Positions 13,201 to 22,955 of a stretch of 64,000 bases of DNA are shown here, one piece after another. This DNA is from Atherinomorus stipes (taxonomy: Eukaryota > Chordata > Actinopteri > Atheriniformes > Atherinidae). Where the stretch lies: positions 62,001 through 126,000 of the forward strand of contig JALJCO010012606.1 of assembly GCA_023101725.1 (NCBI GenBank). The letters are read 5' to 3'. Under the pieces are notes generated by a model. The model did no database searches and was not told the origin of the DNA. It was given only the letters and a program-made list of their open reading frames with translations. Each line of letters begins with the position of its first letter. Positions within the stretch are counted from its first letter, which is position 1. The position numbers were made by a program, and so were the translations under genes.

Positions 13201-16200
13201 TACTGAAATGCTTGGTGGGCGACAACATAAAATGATAGGAACTCCAACCCATGATTTGTAAAATGTGTAACCCCCCGTCTATGTTTTTGTCATCCTTAAA
13301 GGGACACTGTGTAATCACGAGCAGCTCCCTCGTACTTTTCATGCTGCATTCACGTGAAACTGGGCACACCAACGCAACCGATGCATGTAAAGTTATCACC
13401 GGCCTCTATGTGAAGACGTGGTCCGTCAGTTACAGTGACATCAGTCCACATCTGTTCGGTTGTCATGGCGATGTCGTATTGTTTTCCCTGACCCATGTTT
13501 TACCGTCTTTTGCTCGGCTTCATTGATTAAAATGACATCTGGTTTGTTACCAACGGCCGTCTGCCCGACTGTGAGACGCTAGTTTCTCCCCACTGCAGCG
13601 CGGTGACTTTTCAAAGGCATTACCTCGAACTGAGCTGAAAGCTCTGGTGTGTCCGGTGAGTTTCTGTGTTTTCCTACTGTCACGCTTCTCCTGAACGCAA
13701 AAACATGGCGATACGACATGGCAGCCTTCACCGAGCCGACCCGCTCGATGTGTAAATGAATGATACGGACGGCAAATTTAGAACTCAGAGGAGCACTTCA
13801 GTTTGTTCATGGGAGTGATTACTGATTAATGAAAAAACACTTTTGAACCAAATAATCAGTTTTTGTGAATAAATAACAGGAGAACTTACACAATATCCCT
13901 TCAACAAGCATCCCCCCATATCAAACTTTGATCGTGTACTGAAAACTCAAATCCTAAAGTACGTAATCCTTTAACCTGCATCACAAGTCGTTTGCGAGGT
14001 AGCAAAGTGAAAAAGATCAAAGACTGTGGAAATCGTTGTGTACACCAGCTGCTAAACTCTTAGTGAACCAATGACTGAAACACACTTGTTTCTTCCAATT
14101 ATGAAATAGCAGGAGATATATGTCAATTTCCTCTTTCATTTAGGTACAAAACCAAGTATAATTGTTTATCTGACACTTTATCTGAGAAGTAAATGTTTGA
14201 ATTTTTTCCTTCACTCTTTTATACATATACATATACAGTATATATATTTATATATTTATTTACAAGGAAATTACTTCATTTATTTGATCATTTAAACCAA
14301 GAAGTACTTTAACAGAAAAAAAGCAGTTGAATTGACAAGTTTCTCAAAATCTTAAATATTTTTGTGTTGAGAATCTGTGAGCTTGTTTTGACTGCTAGAT
14401 TTATGTGGCATCTGAGGGTGAACTGCAGATGGAGGTCATGCTTTAGTGCATGTGTGTGTTTGTGTTCTGCAGAATGAGTCAGTGCAACAGGAGGAGCATC
14501 TACAGTGAAGTAATATGAACTCATGGAACTGGCTCAACATGGCCCCGTGATCTGTTTCCAGCTGTAATAAGGAGTTACAAGAGAAATGAAAGGGACTACA
14601 TAGTCTGAACTGCAGCCACTCTCATGGAGTAATCACAGTACATAACAGGCAAATTGTACATTCAGAGGAAAGGGGTGGGTGCTTTGGTCAAAGGCTGAAT
14701 TAGGTGTGAAAAACCAGTATGACAACAGCTTTTGTTGATGTCTTTTGCTCTAAAAAAAAAAAAAAAAAAAAAAAAGCCAGTCCATTTATCACTGCATTTT
14801 ATAGTTTGCGATCAAACTAAACCTTTTTAGTTTTCTAGTGCAAGCTTTATATCAGAGCTATAGTTTGCATTAAAATATCTTTTGTGCATTGGAACAATAA
14901 CCTCACCATCAACACGAACACTGAATCCTGCACAGTATAAAGCTTTTTTGCTCTTTGTTCCTGTCAGTTTTCAAATAAATGGCAAAAGAAACATTACCGA
15001 GGCTTTGGCTATAATTCTGTTCAGTTTTGAGAAAATGTTTTGCATACCTTTAAAGAAAATGCTGTTGCCTAAATTCCATTGATAGCTAAACAAACTGGTG
15101 TAATTTGGTGCTAATTACAAGAGAACTGGTATTTAGTGACAATTAAAGAGACAATTCTGGTGCAATTCATTACAAACTGACAATTTTTTTAGGTTGATGG
15201 AGAGTCTGCATGCCTGGAACAATGTGACATAAGTAAATATGTAAATGCAAAAAATGTTTTCTATGCATTTTTTTTCATTTTGCATTCTCAAATTATCTTA
15301 CACTATCCAATGTAGCCAATTTCCTTACGAAATCCCATAATATATTCATGTAAGCCCACCTTTGTGCAGTCCAAGTGACACATTGATGCATCTGAGAAAT
15401 ACCCCAGTCTGCAACAAAATAAGGGGCACCACCAAGGTGAGAAAAGATAGACCACCAAAACTCATGGACCACACAGGCAGGACATTAATCAGGGGTAATA
15501 AAAAGGCCAAAAGTAAGCCTGAAGGGGTTGTAAAACTGCACAGCAAAAACTGGAGCATCTGTCCGTAGGACTGATTTAAACTGAATACAATGCTTCATAA
15601 AGCTAGTCTTTATGGAAGAATAGTCAGGGAGGAAAAGGACCAATATCAAAAGAAAAAACAATTTGGAGAACTCTTCAAACATCTGGAAGAAGGTACGGTG
15701 GCCCCATGAAACCAAGATGGACATTTTTAGCTACAAAAAAAAAAAAGAAAAGAAAAACACCTCATGGTGTAAGCCCTTCATCATGTGTAGTGGCCCATCC
15801 ACACAGTGAGGCATGGTGGTGGGAGCATAGGGATGGGAGTTATTTACCATCAGCATAGACAGGAAACTAGTTTGACGGAAGAGAATGATAAATGCTGCTA
15901 AAGGCTCATATTTAAGGAAAACATCTCTCATGCGTGCAAAGCGATCATCAATTATCTTACACTGTTGCCTTTTAACAGAAAACTAATAAACCATCAGACT
16001 TTAGCTGCTGCTTGAGCAGAAATAAATGAGAAGCAAGAAGCAAGTGCTTGCAGCGATAAGCGGACTGTCTCGGCCTCATGGCAACACACAAACCTGGCTT
16101 CGTGTTTTCACTGCCTGTTAAATTTTATACCTTCATAAAACAAAAATAAGTAGTTTAAGTGGCTCTGAGGTATTGTGTGAACATTTTTGTTTGTATAATT

Positions 16201-16752
16201 AATGGTGTAAAGTTTTCCTCGGGGGACTATATTTTATTCTGGGGCAATGTTGTGGCTCTGTTGGAGGTCTTTCTCAGACAAACACAAGTTTTTCCTGTTG
16301 GTTTCTGTAGGTTAACTGTTGATTTATGATAATAATATTGAATAGTCTTGATCTTTTAAGTCTTGAGGTGACATGTTATAACTTAGTTCATGTAAAAGAA
16401 TGACAGTTAAGTGTTATTTCAGTGCAGCACTTTTTGTGTGACAGTAAAAAGACTTGAAGGATTTTCTTCTGGTGCTTTTTTGTTGTCTTTTTACAGGTTG
16501 CTTTCTTCTATTCTGTGTGCTCAGTGAGATCCTTCCAACTATTGTCTTCAGTGATATTTTCATTATCTGCCCCAAGACTTAACAGCCACAAAAACATTTC
16601 TGCATACATTTATTAACTCCAAAAATATCCTGCAAGCCAGTTTAAAGTGGAGACACTTGTTGCTCTGAGCAGATTTTGCAGCACAAACTAAATATTTCAT
16701 TGTGTAGTTCATTTCTTTTTATTCAAAACAATTTCAGCTCGTGCGGGTGTGT

Positions 16753-16783
<31 letters not shown>

Positions 16784-19700
16784 TTCTAAGTGAACTAAGA
16801 TGTACAGTTTAAATTTATTTTAGTGCTTTTCCTACTTAGGGCCATTGGTTTTTGATGTTTTGATCTCATTATGGTGTTTTCTTTGAGATGATTTGCCTGT
16901 AAGTCATAACCTGGTTTATTTTTTTTTTTTTAAATGTTTATATGTTTTTATTTAGTTTTTATGTTTACATGTGTTTTGGAGAAGCCTCCAGCTGGATAAA
17001 AATATGTTGGACATCAGTTAAGTTTCAGTAAAAACCTAAAGTATAATGAAAATGATAAAATATTGGTATAAAATTCAAGCAGGCAGATAACACCCTTCTG
17101 CCCACGAAAGGTCAAGGTCATGTTTTAATTATGTAGCATACAGTAGGGCTTTCCAAAGTCGGTCCTCAAGGGCTTCTGTCCTGCAGGTTTTGGATGTTCT
17201 CTGCTGGAGCACACCTGGATCAGATTGATGGGTCAGCATGGTTGAGCAGAACTTGACAATAAGCTGTTGAGCAGAGTTACTTAACTAGAACAAGGTGCGT
17301 GTAAGCAGAGAAACATGTTGAAGAGATGACTGATCTAGACAAACAAAAGGGTGTTGCAGTCATATGGGACATAATGTACAAATGGAGGATGCTCTCCCAA
17401 TATTTTCTTAGCTTGTAGGGCTTAAAGGTTAAATATGGAATATGGACAGAACAGCGACACCACATGTGTCTAGGTTGTAGTTGCAATGGCAGAAAAACAA
17501 CTCCAGCCGCTGGGATGCCAGGCTCACTGCCGATACGCAAGTGACCAACAGTCTACAGCATGTCCAACAAGTAACGCAGAGGAGTTTATAACTGACAGCT
17601 AACATTAGCCACATTAGCAAACAAGTCGCCATTTCCGTGTTTTCTTCTCAGGTCACTCCTCCTCAGAAACAGATAACAATATCTCCAGGGCTCTGAAGCA
17701 GCTGCTTCACTCGCCGTCTCCACTGTTTCCCCCTGTACCAGCCTACAGGCCCTTTCAGATAGAACGCAGCAAGCGCAAGAGGACGGTGGCAAACCTATTC
17801 ATTGTGTATGTGGTACCGCCGCGGAGCTCTGCGGCGCGCAAGGTGGGCGCAAGGTGGGCGCCCGTTTTGAAAATTTTTCAATTCGGGCGAAGCGCGCTGT
17901 GACGACATCCTAGCGTGTCCAATAGGAGAGGCCAGTTCAGGGAAAAAAGTGGTCCTCGTTCAGCCTGAAGTAAACCTGGAAGCGGTCTGTGTGAAATAAT
18001 GCAGCTCCCGGACGAGCCTGAACCCCCCCAAGTTCTGCCCTGTTATCAGGATCAGGTGGACCCCCACCCTTTTATCTGCTGCTGATCTTCTCCTCCTCCT
18101 CAGGAGAAAAGCTCTTTGCTGCGACGATAAGAGGTACATCTATCACAACGAAGCGTGCCGGGGAAAAAACTCATCCTGGTCTGTCGCTTAGCAACGCATG
18201 CCTGACGTGCCGATGCCGCTGTGCTCTTCCGCCGACTCTGCGCCCTACCCCGCGGTGAACGCCGCGAAAAACGCGTTCTATCTGAAAAGGCCTTAACTGT
18301 GCCCAAAGTATTGTTGCCACACAGAGATCGTATTCGGCAACCCGCAATGGCGGCGGGTATTGGCTTATAGATGTAAATATAATGCCACTGTTGAACCCGT
18401 TAAAATTCATTTTTTTATTTTTCCAGGAAATGTACTTTCATTCTGTACCCCCCCCCCGAAACGACCTGTGGAGGTATTATTTTTTTTCAAATATAGCTTT
18501 TAATAACAATGTTACGTATTCAACCTTTAACTTTTCCAAGCAGCAGATAATTTTAGTTATCTTTTTATTTACATTTGGAAAGTTCAAAACCATCCAAGCT
18601 TTTGAATTATCTTGATAAGAAAGAGTTTGGTTACAGAATCACCTTCTAAATTTAAAAGGACACAAATCTGTGCATCAGCAGCAAAGCAGTGCTACACAAC
18701 ATTGTGTTATATCCTTTATTTCTCACCCTTTTCTTTCTCAATATCTAGAGAAATGATCAAGTAAAATAATAATAATTTAAAAAAAAAAAGAAAACTAGGG
18801 ATGTCCCAATACCACTTTTTTGCCGACCAAGTACGAGTTCTTGCATTTACTTACTGATACCGAGTACCGATCCGAGTACCTAATTAATGGGGATAAGTGA
18901 AATAAGTGAAAGGCTTTTCTTTTTTTTTTTTTTTTTCTTTTGGGTTTGGTTATTTGTTTAAATAAAAAGAAGCATCTCTGCATGCTCAGGTGTGATGCGA
19001 GCATGTTTATTCATTGCAGGGGTGTTTTTCTGCCAGCATGGCAGCGTAAACACAGCGAGTCACCTGACGTCTGGTATTGGGTGCTGTCGGGGGTGAGTAT
19101 TTCACGAATACCAGTACAGCAATACAGGCCAGTATCAGAGCGAGTACCGATGCTGGCATCGGTATTGGGACATCTCTAGTTTAAACACATAAACCACACT
19201 ATATGCTGTAATATTTCTCTTTTTGGGAAGTAACATTTATTGTAATTGTAAAAGACAAAATCTCAGTCCACCTCAATTCCTTTCTGATTAACCATTATGT
19301 GAATTTTCACTTTCTTCTGAAACTAAGGTGATAAAGTCAGTTAAGCCACCATTTTTCCATTTATAGTATGTATTTCTTCTAATACATTGATAAGGTGACT
19401 TAATAAGGGCAGTTATGCAGTTTCAATTTACCTGCATAAGAACATTTTTATGATTGATAAACATCCTCAAGCTGAAAGACATGAGAATTACTTTGATTAC
19501 ATAAATGTGAGGCAGATACAGAGAGAGAGGGAGAAAGAGAGGAATACGATATCTATTTCTGCTCTGTACTTAGTCTTTTATAACTAATCTGCACACTTCC
19601 CGTGTAATTAAGCTGTTTGATCTGCTGTTAGTTTTGATCTTTAGTTAATTAATCAAATACAAACAAATGAAACTAAAGGAGAAGTCAAGGATTTAAACGC

Positions 19701-22700
19701 AGCCAAAATAAACCCATAATCCTCAGTGTGCTTGAGGTTGTTTTATAAAAAATGACATCATCAGGTCTTGAACATTCAATGTGGACGGCTGTGTGTAATT
19801 TTAAATATGAGTCAGTTTGATAATACTGTAAGCACAGAGCTGACTTTTATCAATGTGTTGACTGAAGCTACGTTTGAAGTTTTGTGGCATCACGATATCA
19901 CAAAACAAGAATTCATCTGCAGAAAGTTGAAAACAGACGGGGGATTTTTCTTTTTTAGCAACCAAAGAGAATTTAGTCCAGTGTTTGTTAAACATGTTGC
20001 TATGAACACAAGCTGTGTCATATCAGACCATTTCAATGTCAATGGAAATGAACTGAAAGAAGGAAAAAAAAACATTAAATCAAAATTTCCACAAAGAAAG
20101 ATTTGCATGTGTCTTCATAATCATTGACATGATTATTCATTTTTTCCTTTTGCTGTTGTGGTATTAATGTGGTTGTGCTGCAGCAGCTCTTTGATCAAAA
20201 TCTCTAAAGTCCCCAAACATCATGAGTGTTTATTTTCATGATGATAGCATTGCTCATGTTTATTTTCTAGTCTTTTTATGACCTGATTATTTAACTCGGT
20301 GCTGATTGTGCGCTGACGACATGAGAACATTTATGTTGCTTTAGAGTTGAATTTTGGCTGTTAGGATGATGTCGGCCAGTCATCACTAGGTCTGTATGGA
20401 TAACTTAACTCATGACTTTGGATCAATATGGTCTAAATTATCGTGCTCAATCTGGATGAGAAACACACAAATCTGGCATTCTTTAAACCCAGTTAGTTTT
20501 TTTTTTCTTGGGCTTAAGCAGAAAAGCATGACATCACTATCTTATATGAGTCTCTGACAATCAAACTCCCTGTTTGGGCTGATTTCCTCTTCTTGAGTCC
20601 AATTACAAGTTAAAAAACGAAACAAAAAAAAACATAAAACTTCTCTGTTTTACTCTGATCCTTCATTGTTTGTGAAAAAAAATAAAAGAACCAAAGCACC
20701 CAACCAACTGATTCATTTCTGAACTAAAAACTGATATTTAAAAAGTAAACTTCATACATATCTGGGCATGAAAAAGTTCCTCCTTTTTCTGCCAAAAGTG
20801 GTGCACTAATAGTGCACCATTACTGCACTATCACTGGCTGAACGACTTGTCCCGCAAATACGACATCACATACGTTGTCCAAACTTGGCGTGTGCAAACG
20901 TCCTTGTTCCGGGCATTCATTTATGCTCTGATATCATTTCCCCTGGGCACACAGCTGTTTCTCTGTGCGATTGAATTAGCAGACAAGTGGCGGTAAGTGA
21001 CTGGGAAGTGGCTGGCAGTCGGCTGAAAGGGGAACTTTTTCATGCCCAGATCTGTATCTCAGGTCAGTTTTTTCAATAAAAACAACCACCTGGTTTTACC
21101 TTTGCTCTCAGAGGTGCAGCAGCTTCCATCAGCTCCCCCACATTTCTCCCGGAGTTCCGACACCTCTCTCTCCAGCCTTTCCAGACGTTCCCGTAAGGCA
21201 GCAAAGTCTGCCTCGCAGCCACACGACCCAGACCCTGATCCTGACGGGACCAGCTTGATCTTATGGGTCAGAACCAGAGGAGCACCAGGAGCCAGGTCAA
21301 TTTCTTTACCTGTGAAATGTAGGAATGAGCATCCATGCTTAATGAGCTGCTTGTGCGTTTTTCCTTAAATCAAACTTTTACTTCATTTTCCGTCACCTTG
21401 GCTCCCACCAGATGAATCTCCCTGAGTGGCACATCCTTCTGAGATCACTACCTGTGACAAAAACAACAGAAACGGTCAACCATTACGTGTAAGAATCAGA
21501 GATACTTTGTCATTCACACAAAAATCTGCTTACAGTAGGCATGGCTCACAGAGACAATAAAGGTACTCAAAAAAACGACACAATTTATTGTAATCAGGCA
21601 AAAAGTGCTTTTGATGTTTTTCTTAAATCGTATCCAAAGCATATCTAAACATCAAATGTGTTGCATGTCATTGGGGACAGTAAAAGCCAGAGGTTGTCAT
21701 CCGGCTCAGAAACACTTTTTTCTATACTGGGTGAAATGGTCCTTCCATCCTGACAGTATCAACACATCATGTATTCATAAAAAGGAAGGAAAAAAGTCAG
21801 ACCTCTGTGAGAGCAGCTACAAGTTCCACATTTGCAACCATAATTTTCCAAGGCATCCCTCAACCTAAATACAGCTTTCACAGATGTATGTAGAAATTCT
21901 AAAAACTTGTTCCTTGTTCTAGCTTATCAAGCTGGACTAAGATTTAGCTCTTAGTGAGGCCGGAACGTCTGTTCAACTGGTTCAGTATATTAGAAGCTGC
22001 TTTTAGCTCAGGATGAGCAGTCCGATGGATAGGCCCGATGGTTCATGGTCATGCCTCTCGGTTAAAGCAGCTTGTATGTCTAAAACTGGAGTGCCTCTGT
22101 AGTCAGACCTTTTTGGTGAATAGTATACACTAACAGCTATGTAGCACGTTTTACCTTAGCTAGGTTTAACAAAGCACATTACTAGATTCTACTTTCAAGC
22201 ATTCAACACACCTTCTTATTCTACGCATGCAGCTGTTTATTTCCCATTAATTCCCTTACCTGCCTTTATCAAGACAGTAACAATAGCTAAGACAGCAAGT
22301 TACCTCAAAATAGGACTAAACACAATTTTTATGGACATTTTCAATCATTCCAAAGACCAGAAAACTAGAGTTTATGTTTCAGGCTTCTGAAAAAAAAAAA
22401 AAAAGTAATTTCCCTCACTATGTGTTGTTTTAATGCATTTATAAAGAGAAATATGAGAAAGATGCCCTTCAAATTTCCACCATGCAGAGATGCAAACAAC
22501 TCGCCTCTGCATGCTCATGCCCTGCAGATGTAGCTTACATGAGGAGATGCCTGTTAGTTATCAGTCTAACCATTACCTTCTTGTAACACATTTGTTTTCA
22601 GATAGATTGAAAACAAACATGGACACTATGATGTGACGTCCAGAAGTAGATAAAGAGCCTAAAACCTGGTTCTGTTGTCACGGAAATGTGAGCAGAAACT

Positions 22701-22955
22701 TCCTTTATACAAACTCATCAATAGGCATCATTTAAACCAAATACGTTTGACTTAGATTCTAATATGTATATCCTTTGATTTTTAAATCTGTCCATTCATC
22801 TTAAATAACCAATAACTCACCTTGATGGAGTCCTGGTCAGCGTCCCTTGGTGTTCTTTGCCCCCTAACCTGGAGCTCCCTGGAGGTTGTTGGGGTCAGGA
22901 GGGCCGGGCTGGCCAGGAGAGAGAGGAGGAGGAGGGAGGGTATGAGGGGAAACAT
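1117..22955 (-). CDS. Tenascin-family extracellular matrix glycoprotein gene, 5' part (five exons; tnxb-like is the favoured paralogue)
   Basis: Tenascins are secreted, oligomeric matrix glycoproteins that modulate cell adhesion. The minus-strand exons give the family's domain order: signal peptide, Cys-containing linker and heptad-repeat trimerisation segment, tandem 31-residue EGF-like repeats, then a fibronectin type III domain. Splice sites are GT-AG and phases agree: exon 1 to 2 phase 0, 2 to 3 phase 1, 3 to 4 phase 1, 4 to 5 phase 1. Introns are about 1.4 kb, 87 bp, 10.4 kb and 8.4 kb. The rest of the FN3 array and the fibrinogen-like C-terminus lie beyond position 1. Ten EGF repeats is more than tenascin-R (4.5) or tenascin-W (3.5) usually carry and fewer than mammalian tenascin-C (14.5) or X (about 18.5). 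A CVCFPGY motif in the first EGF and the lack of a TNC-style GNF..GCGC half-repeat favour tenascin-X. The family is secure; the paralogue is inference. Confidence 0.9.
1427..1835. repeat. Degenerate A-rich minisatellite (AAAGACACAAAA-like units)
   Basis: About 400 bp of imperfect units resembling ACAAAGAGACACAAA lie in the tenascin intron between exons 4 and 5. The minus strand shows long Cys/Phe/Leu-rich open frames here. They come from low-complexity T-rich sequence and are not genes. Confidence 0.6.
1836..3311. other. Intron sequence, no gene or clear repeat recognised
   Basis: Part of the 8.4-kb intron between tenascin exons 4 and 5. A 133-codon open frame on the minus strand (2648-3049) has no recognisable domain or splice context and is probably chance or old repeat. 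Confidence 0.4.
3330..3660 (+). pseudogene. LINE 3'-end fragment (reverse transcriptase C-terminal tail)
   Basis: Around 3470-3560 the plus strand encodes [22 protein letters not shown]. This resembles the LPSGRRYR..R..RL..SF C-terminal tail shared by several fish non-LTR retrotransposons. Nothing upstream encodes the polymerase, so it is a 5'-truncated fossil. The matching upstream portion of a similar LINE is seen at about 46.9 kb. Confidence 0.45.
3748..4155. mobile_element. hAT-type miniature element (408 bp) with perfect 8-bp target duplication
   Basis: It begins TAGGGATGTATATCG and ends with the inverted CGGTATACATCCCTA. It is flanked by GTCCTGAC at 3740-3747 and 4156-4163. The interior is rich in ATCGATACCG-type repeated motifs in both orientations. 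It is non-autonomous and lies in a tenascin intron. Confidence 0.9.
4247..5035. mobile_element. TTAA-bounded non-autonomous DNA element (about 790 bp)
   Basis: The left end TTAAAGGTGCCATGACATCA matches the inverse of the right end (TTATGTCATCACTCCTTTAA), with TTAA at 4247-4250 and 5032-5035. TTAA target sites are used by piggyBac and Kolobok elements. The interior contains a C-run followed by CT repeats (about 4491-4513). No transposase frame is present. Confidence 0.65.
5100..5425. mobile_element. Fragment of a second TTAA-bounded miniature element
   Basis: The segment ends GAATTTCCCCTTTAA (TTAA 5422-5425). Its sequence resembles a common fish repeat whose right end reads GTGAGTAAATGA..TTTCAT..CCTTTAA. 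An 84-codon plus-strand frame (5110-5364) is part of the repeat and shows no protein domain. The left end is not clear. Confidence 0.4.
5426..8145. other. Tenascin intron, no gene recognised
   Basis: AT-rich sequence with short A or T runs, including A12 near 6139-6150 and T tracts near 7048-7061 and 7821-7837. No repeat with recognisable ends and no exon-like frame was seen. Confidence 0.4.
8146..8819 (+). pseudogene. Internally deleted Tc1-like transposon with broken transposase
   Basis: The left end TACACTGCCTGG and right end GGTCAGGCATTGTA are near-inverted copies beginning at TA, as in Tc1/mariner elements. Plus-strand frames give transposase pieces: GSGRRGRS.., a [11 protein letters not shown] block (family WGCFS), FQDDNARSH holding the second catalytic Asp, and after a deletion [11 protein letters not shown] with the catalytic Glu, ending [10 protein letters not shown]. 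The helix-turn-helix DNA-binding part and the first catalytic Asp are missing. The frame is disrupted near 8570. At 674 bp it is about half the usual length and cannot be autonomous. Confidence 0.85.
8820..9675. other. Tenascin intron adjacent to the EGF exon donor
   Basis: No gene or clear repeat seen; AT-rich intron sequence. Confidence 0.4.
9676..10671 (-). CDS. Tenascin exon 4: ten EGF-like repeats plus a partial repeat
   Basis: A single 996-bp exon with a TTTCTTTCAG acceptor and a GTAAGT donor, phase 1 at both ends. After a lead-in ([11 protein letters not shown]) it encodes ten consecutive 31-residue tenascin-type EGF repeats of the form CPxxCxxxGxCVxGxCVCxxGFxGxDC. A truncated one follows ([11 protein letters not shown]) just before the boundary. 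Each repeat has the six cysteines expected for three disulphides. Even-numbered repeats 2, 4, 6 and 8 carry NGQCVC, while neighbouring odd repeats carry NGKCVC or NGRCVC and often CDSGFTG, giving a two-repeat (62-residue, 186-bp) higher-order period. The first repeat ([19 protein letters not shown]) is the most divergent. The long open frame on the opposite strand (9762-10574) follows from repeat composition. Confidence 0.95.
10850..11530. repeat. Palindromic minisatellite (AAAAAAGTCAGAATTCTGACTTT-type units)
   Basis: At least seven degenerate copies of a self-complementary core (AGTCAGAATTCTGACT) occur at roughly 10881, 10947, 11016, 11225, 11324, 11413 and 11455, separated by A/T-rich spacer. 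Each unit can form a hairpin on either strand. The array begins about 180 bp upstream of the EGF exon on the minus strand, in intron 3. Confidence 0.8.
11531..13072. other. Tenascin intron with a G17 run
   Basis: Mostly unique-looking AT-rich sequence. A run of 17 G occupies 12687-12703, just before a GA-rich stretch. A short minus-strand frame starting MAAVVNPRE near 12573 stops soon after and is not supported as an exon. Confidence 0.45.
13073..13116. repeat. (TA)n microsatellite
   Basis: TA dinucleotide repeats interrupted once by TGAC. Confidence 0.95.
13296..13903. mobile_element. TTAA-type miniature element (about 608 bp)
   Basis: The left end TTAAAGGGACACTGTGTAA matches the inverse of the right end TTACACAATATCCCTTCAA. 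The right target site has decayed from TTAA to TCAA. There is no transposase. It lies in the 10.4-kb tenascin intron. Confidence 0.65.
13904..15354. other. Tenascin intron with AT-rich tract and A23 run
   Basis: Contains a TATA/TACATA-rich stretch (14220-14263) and a run of about 23 A (14753-14775). No gene seen. Confidence 0.5.
15355..15960 (+). pseudogene. Decayed Tc1-like transposon remnant
   Basis: The plus strand resembles nucleotide landmarks of fish Tc1-like elements: GTCTTTATGGAAGAATAGTC, ACATCTGGAAGAAGGTACGGTG (TWKKVL-like), AAACCAAGATGGACATTTTTAG (ETK..LF) and CACACAGTGAGGCATGGTGG (VKHGGGS). Order and spacing fit a transposase region, but the frame is broken many times. Terminal repeats were not located. 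Confidence 0.6.
15961..17144. other. Tenascin intron with (GT)n-G17 tract
   Basis: A GT repeat (16746-16766) runs directly into 17 G (16767-16783). Otherwise no gene or bounded repeat recognised. Confidence 0.5.
17145..17275. mobile_element. Partial hAT-like miniature element
   Basis: The sequence GGGCTTTCCAAAGTCGGTCCTCAAGGGC, then CTGCTGGAGCACACCTGGATCAGATTGATGGGTCAG, resembles one half of the widespread fish element seen intact at 158-372 (TGGTCCTCAAGGCACAC; TTAATGGGTCAGCAG). No partner end or target duplication was found. A further relative is at about 30762. Confidence 0.5.
17276..17747. other. Tenascin intron, nothing recognised
   Basis: Contains minus-strand open frames with no domain or exon signals; no bounded repeat found. 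Confidence 0.35.
17748..18292. mobile_element. CpG-rich miniature DNA element (545 bp) with 20-bp terminal inverted repeats
   Basis: The ends are GGCCCTTTCAGATAGAACGC and its inverse with one mismatch. The interior is far richer in GC and CpG than the surrounding intron (for example 17815-17900). It includes a short tandem duplication of AAGGTGGGCGC. No clean target duplication is seen. The TIR style is compatible with PIF/Harbinger-type elements, but the class is uncertain. Confidence 0.75.
18796..19178. mobile_element. hAT-like miniature element (about 383 bp)
   Basis: It begins TAGGGATGTCCCAATACC and ends with the inverted GGTATTGGGACATCTCTA. Internal ACTGATACCGAGTACC-type motifs match a common fish element. 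The flanks share only AAAC, so the target duplication is decayed. It shares the TAGGGATG terminus with the elements at 3748 and 26005. Confidence 0.75.
19179..20753. other. Tenascin intron, no gene recognised
   Basis: A 119-codon plus-strand frame (19768-20127) overlaps minus-strand frames. It has no domain and no exon context, and is considered chance. Confidence 0.4.
20754..21057. mobile_element. Miniature inverted-repeat element (304 bp) beside the exon 3 donor
   Basis: The ends ATACATATCTGGGCATGAAAAAG and its inverse (CTTTTTCATGCCCAGATCTGTAT) form TIRs of about 27 bp with one mismatch. There is no coding capacity. The right end is only 42 bp from the exon 3 splice donor of the tenascin gene. 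The class is unassigned. Confidence 0.75.
21100..21309 (-). CDS. Tenascin exon 3: oligomerisation (Cys plus heptad-repeat) domain
   Basis: The 210-bp exon has a TTTCACAG acceptor and a GTAAAA donor, with phase 1 at both ends. It encodes [19 protein letters not shown], the family's VFTHRINL-like strand, then a Gly/Ser spacer and a CGC pair (SCGCEAD). A leucine-rich heptad stretch follows ([19 protein letters not shown]), ending in a CC pair before the exon boundary. In tenascins this segment forms a trimeric coiled coil and the cysteines cross-link trimers into hexamers. The order TH-K/R-I, CGC, heptads, CC is diagnostic of the family. A short miniature element begins 43 bp beyond the donor inside the following intron. 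Confidence 0.88.
21397..21451 (-). CDS. Tenascin exon 2: short linker exon
   Basis: This is a 55-bp exon between a TTTTTGTCACAG acceptor and a GTGACG donor on the minus strand. It is entered in phase 0 and left in phase 1. It encodes [18 protein letters not shown] plus the first base of a Gly codon. The lone Cys and Ser/Gly-rich composition match the poorly conserved segment between signal peptide and heptad region in tenascins. The call rests mainly on phase compatibility with both neighbours, since the exon is too short to identify alone. Confidence 0.65.
21452..22820. other. Tenascin intron 1
   Basis: About 1.4 kb between the signal-peptide exon and exon 2. AT-rich with an A14 run near 22390; no repeat with clear ends. 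Confidence 0.6.
22821..22955 (-). CDS. Tenascin exon 1 (coding part): start codon and signal peptide
   Basis: ATG is the complement of 22953-22955, with G at -3 (GTGATG), a favourable vertebrate start context. The 45 residues open with [20 protein letters not shown], a hydrophobic core followed by small residues typical of a cleaved signal peptide. A polar stretch ending DQDSIK follows. The exon ends in phase 0 at a GTGAGT donor (complement of 22815-22820). The start is chosen because it places the hydrophobic stretch exactly at the N-terminus and joins in frame to the next exon, which leads into recognisable tenascin sequence. Confidence 0.85.

Noticed and set aside
18100..18410. Arg-rich minus-strand frames
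   Set aside because: They translate the CpG-rich miniature element and its edge.
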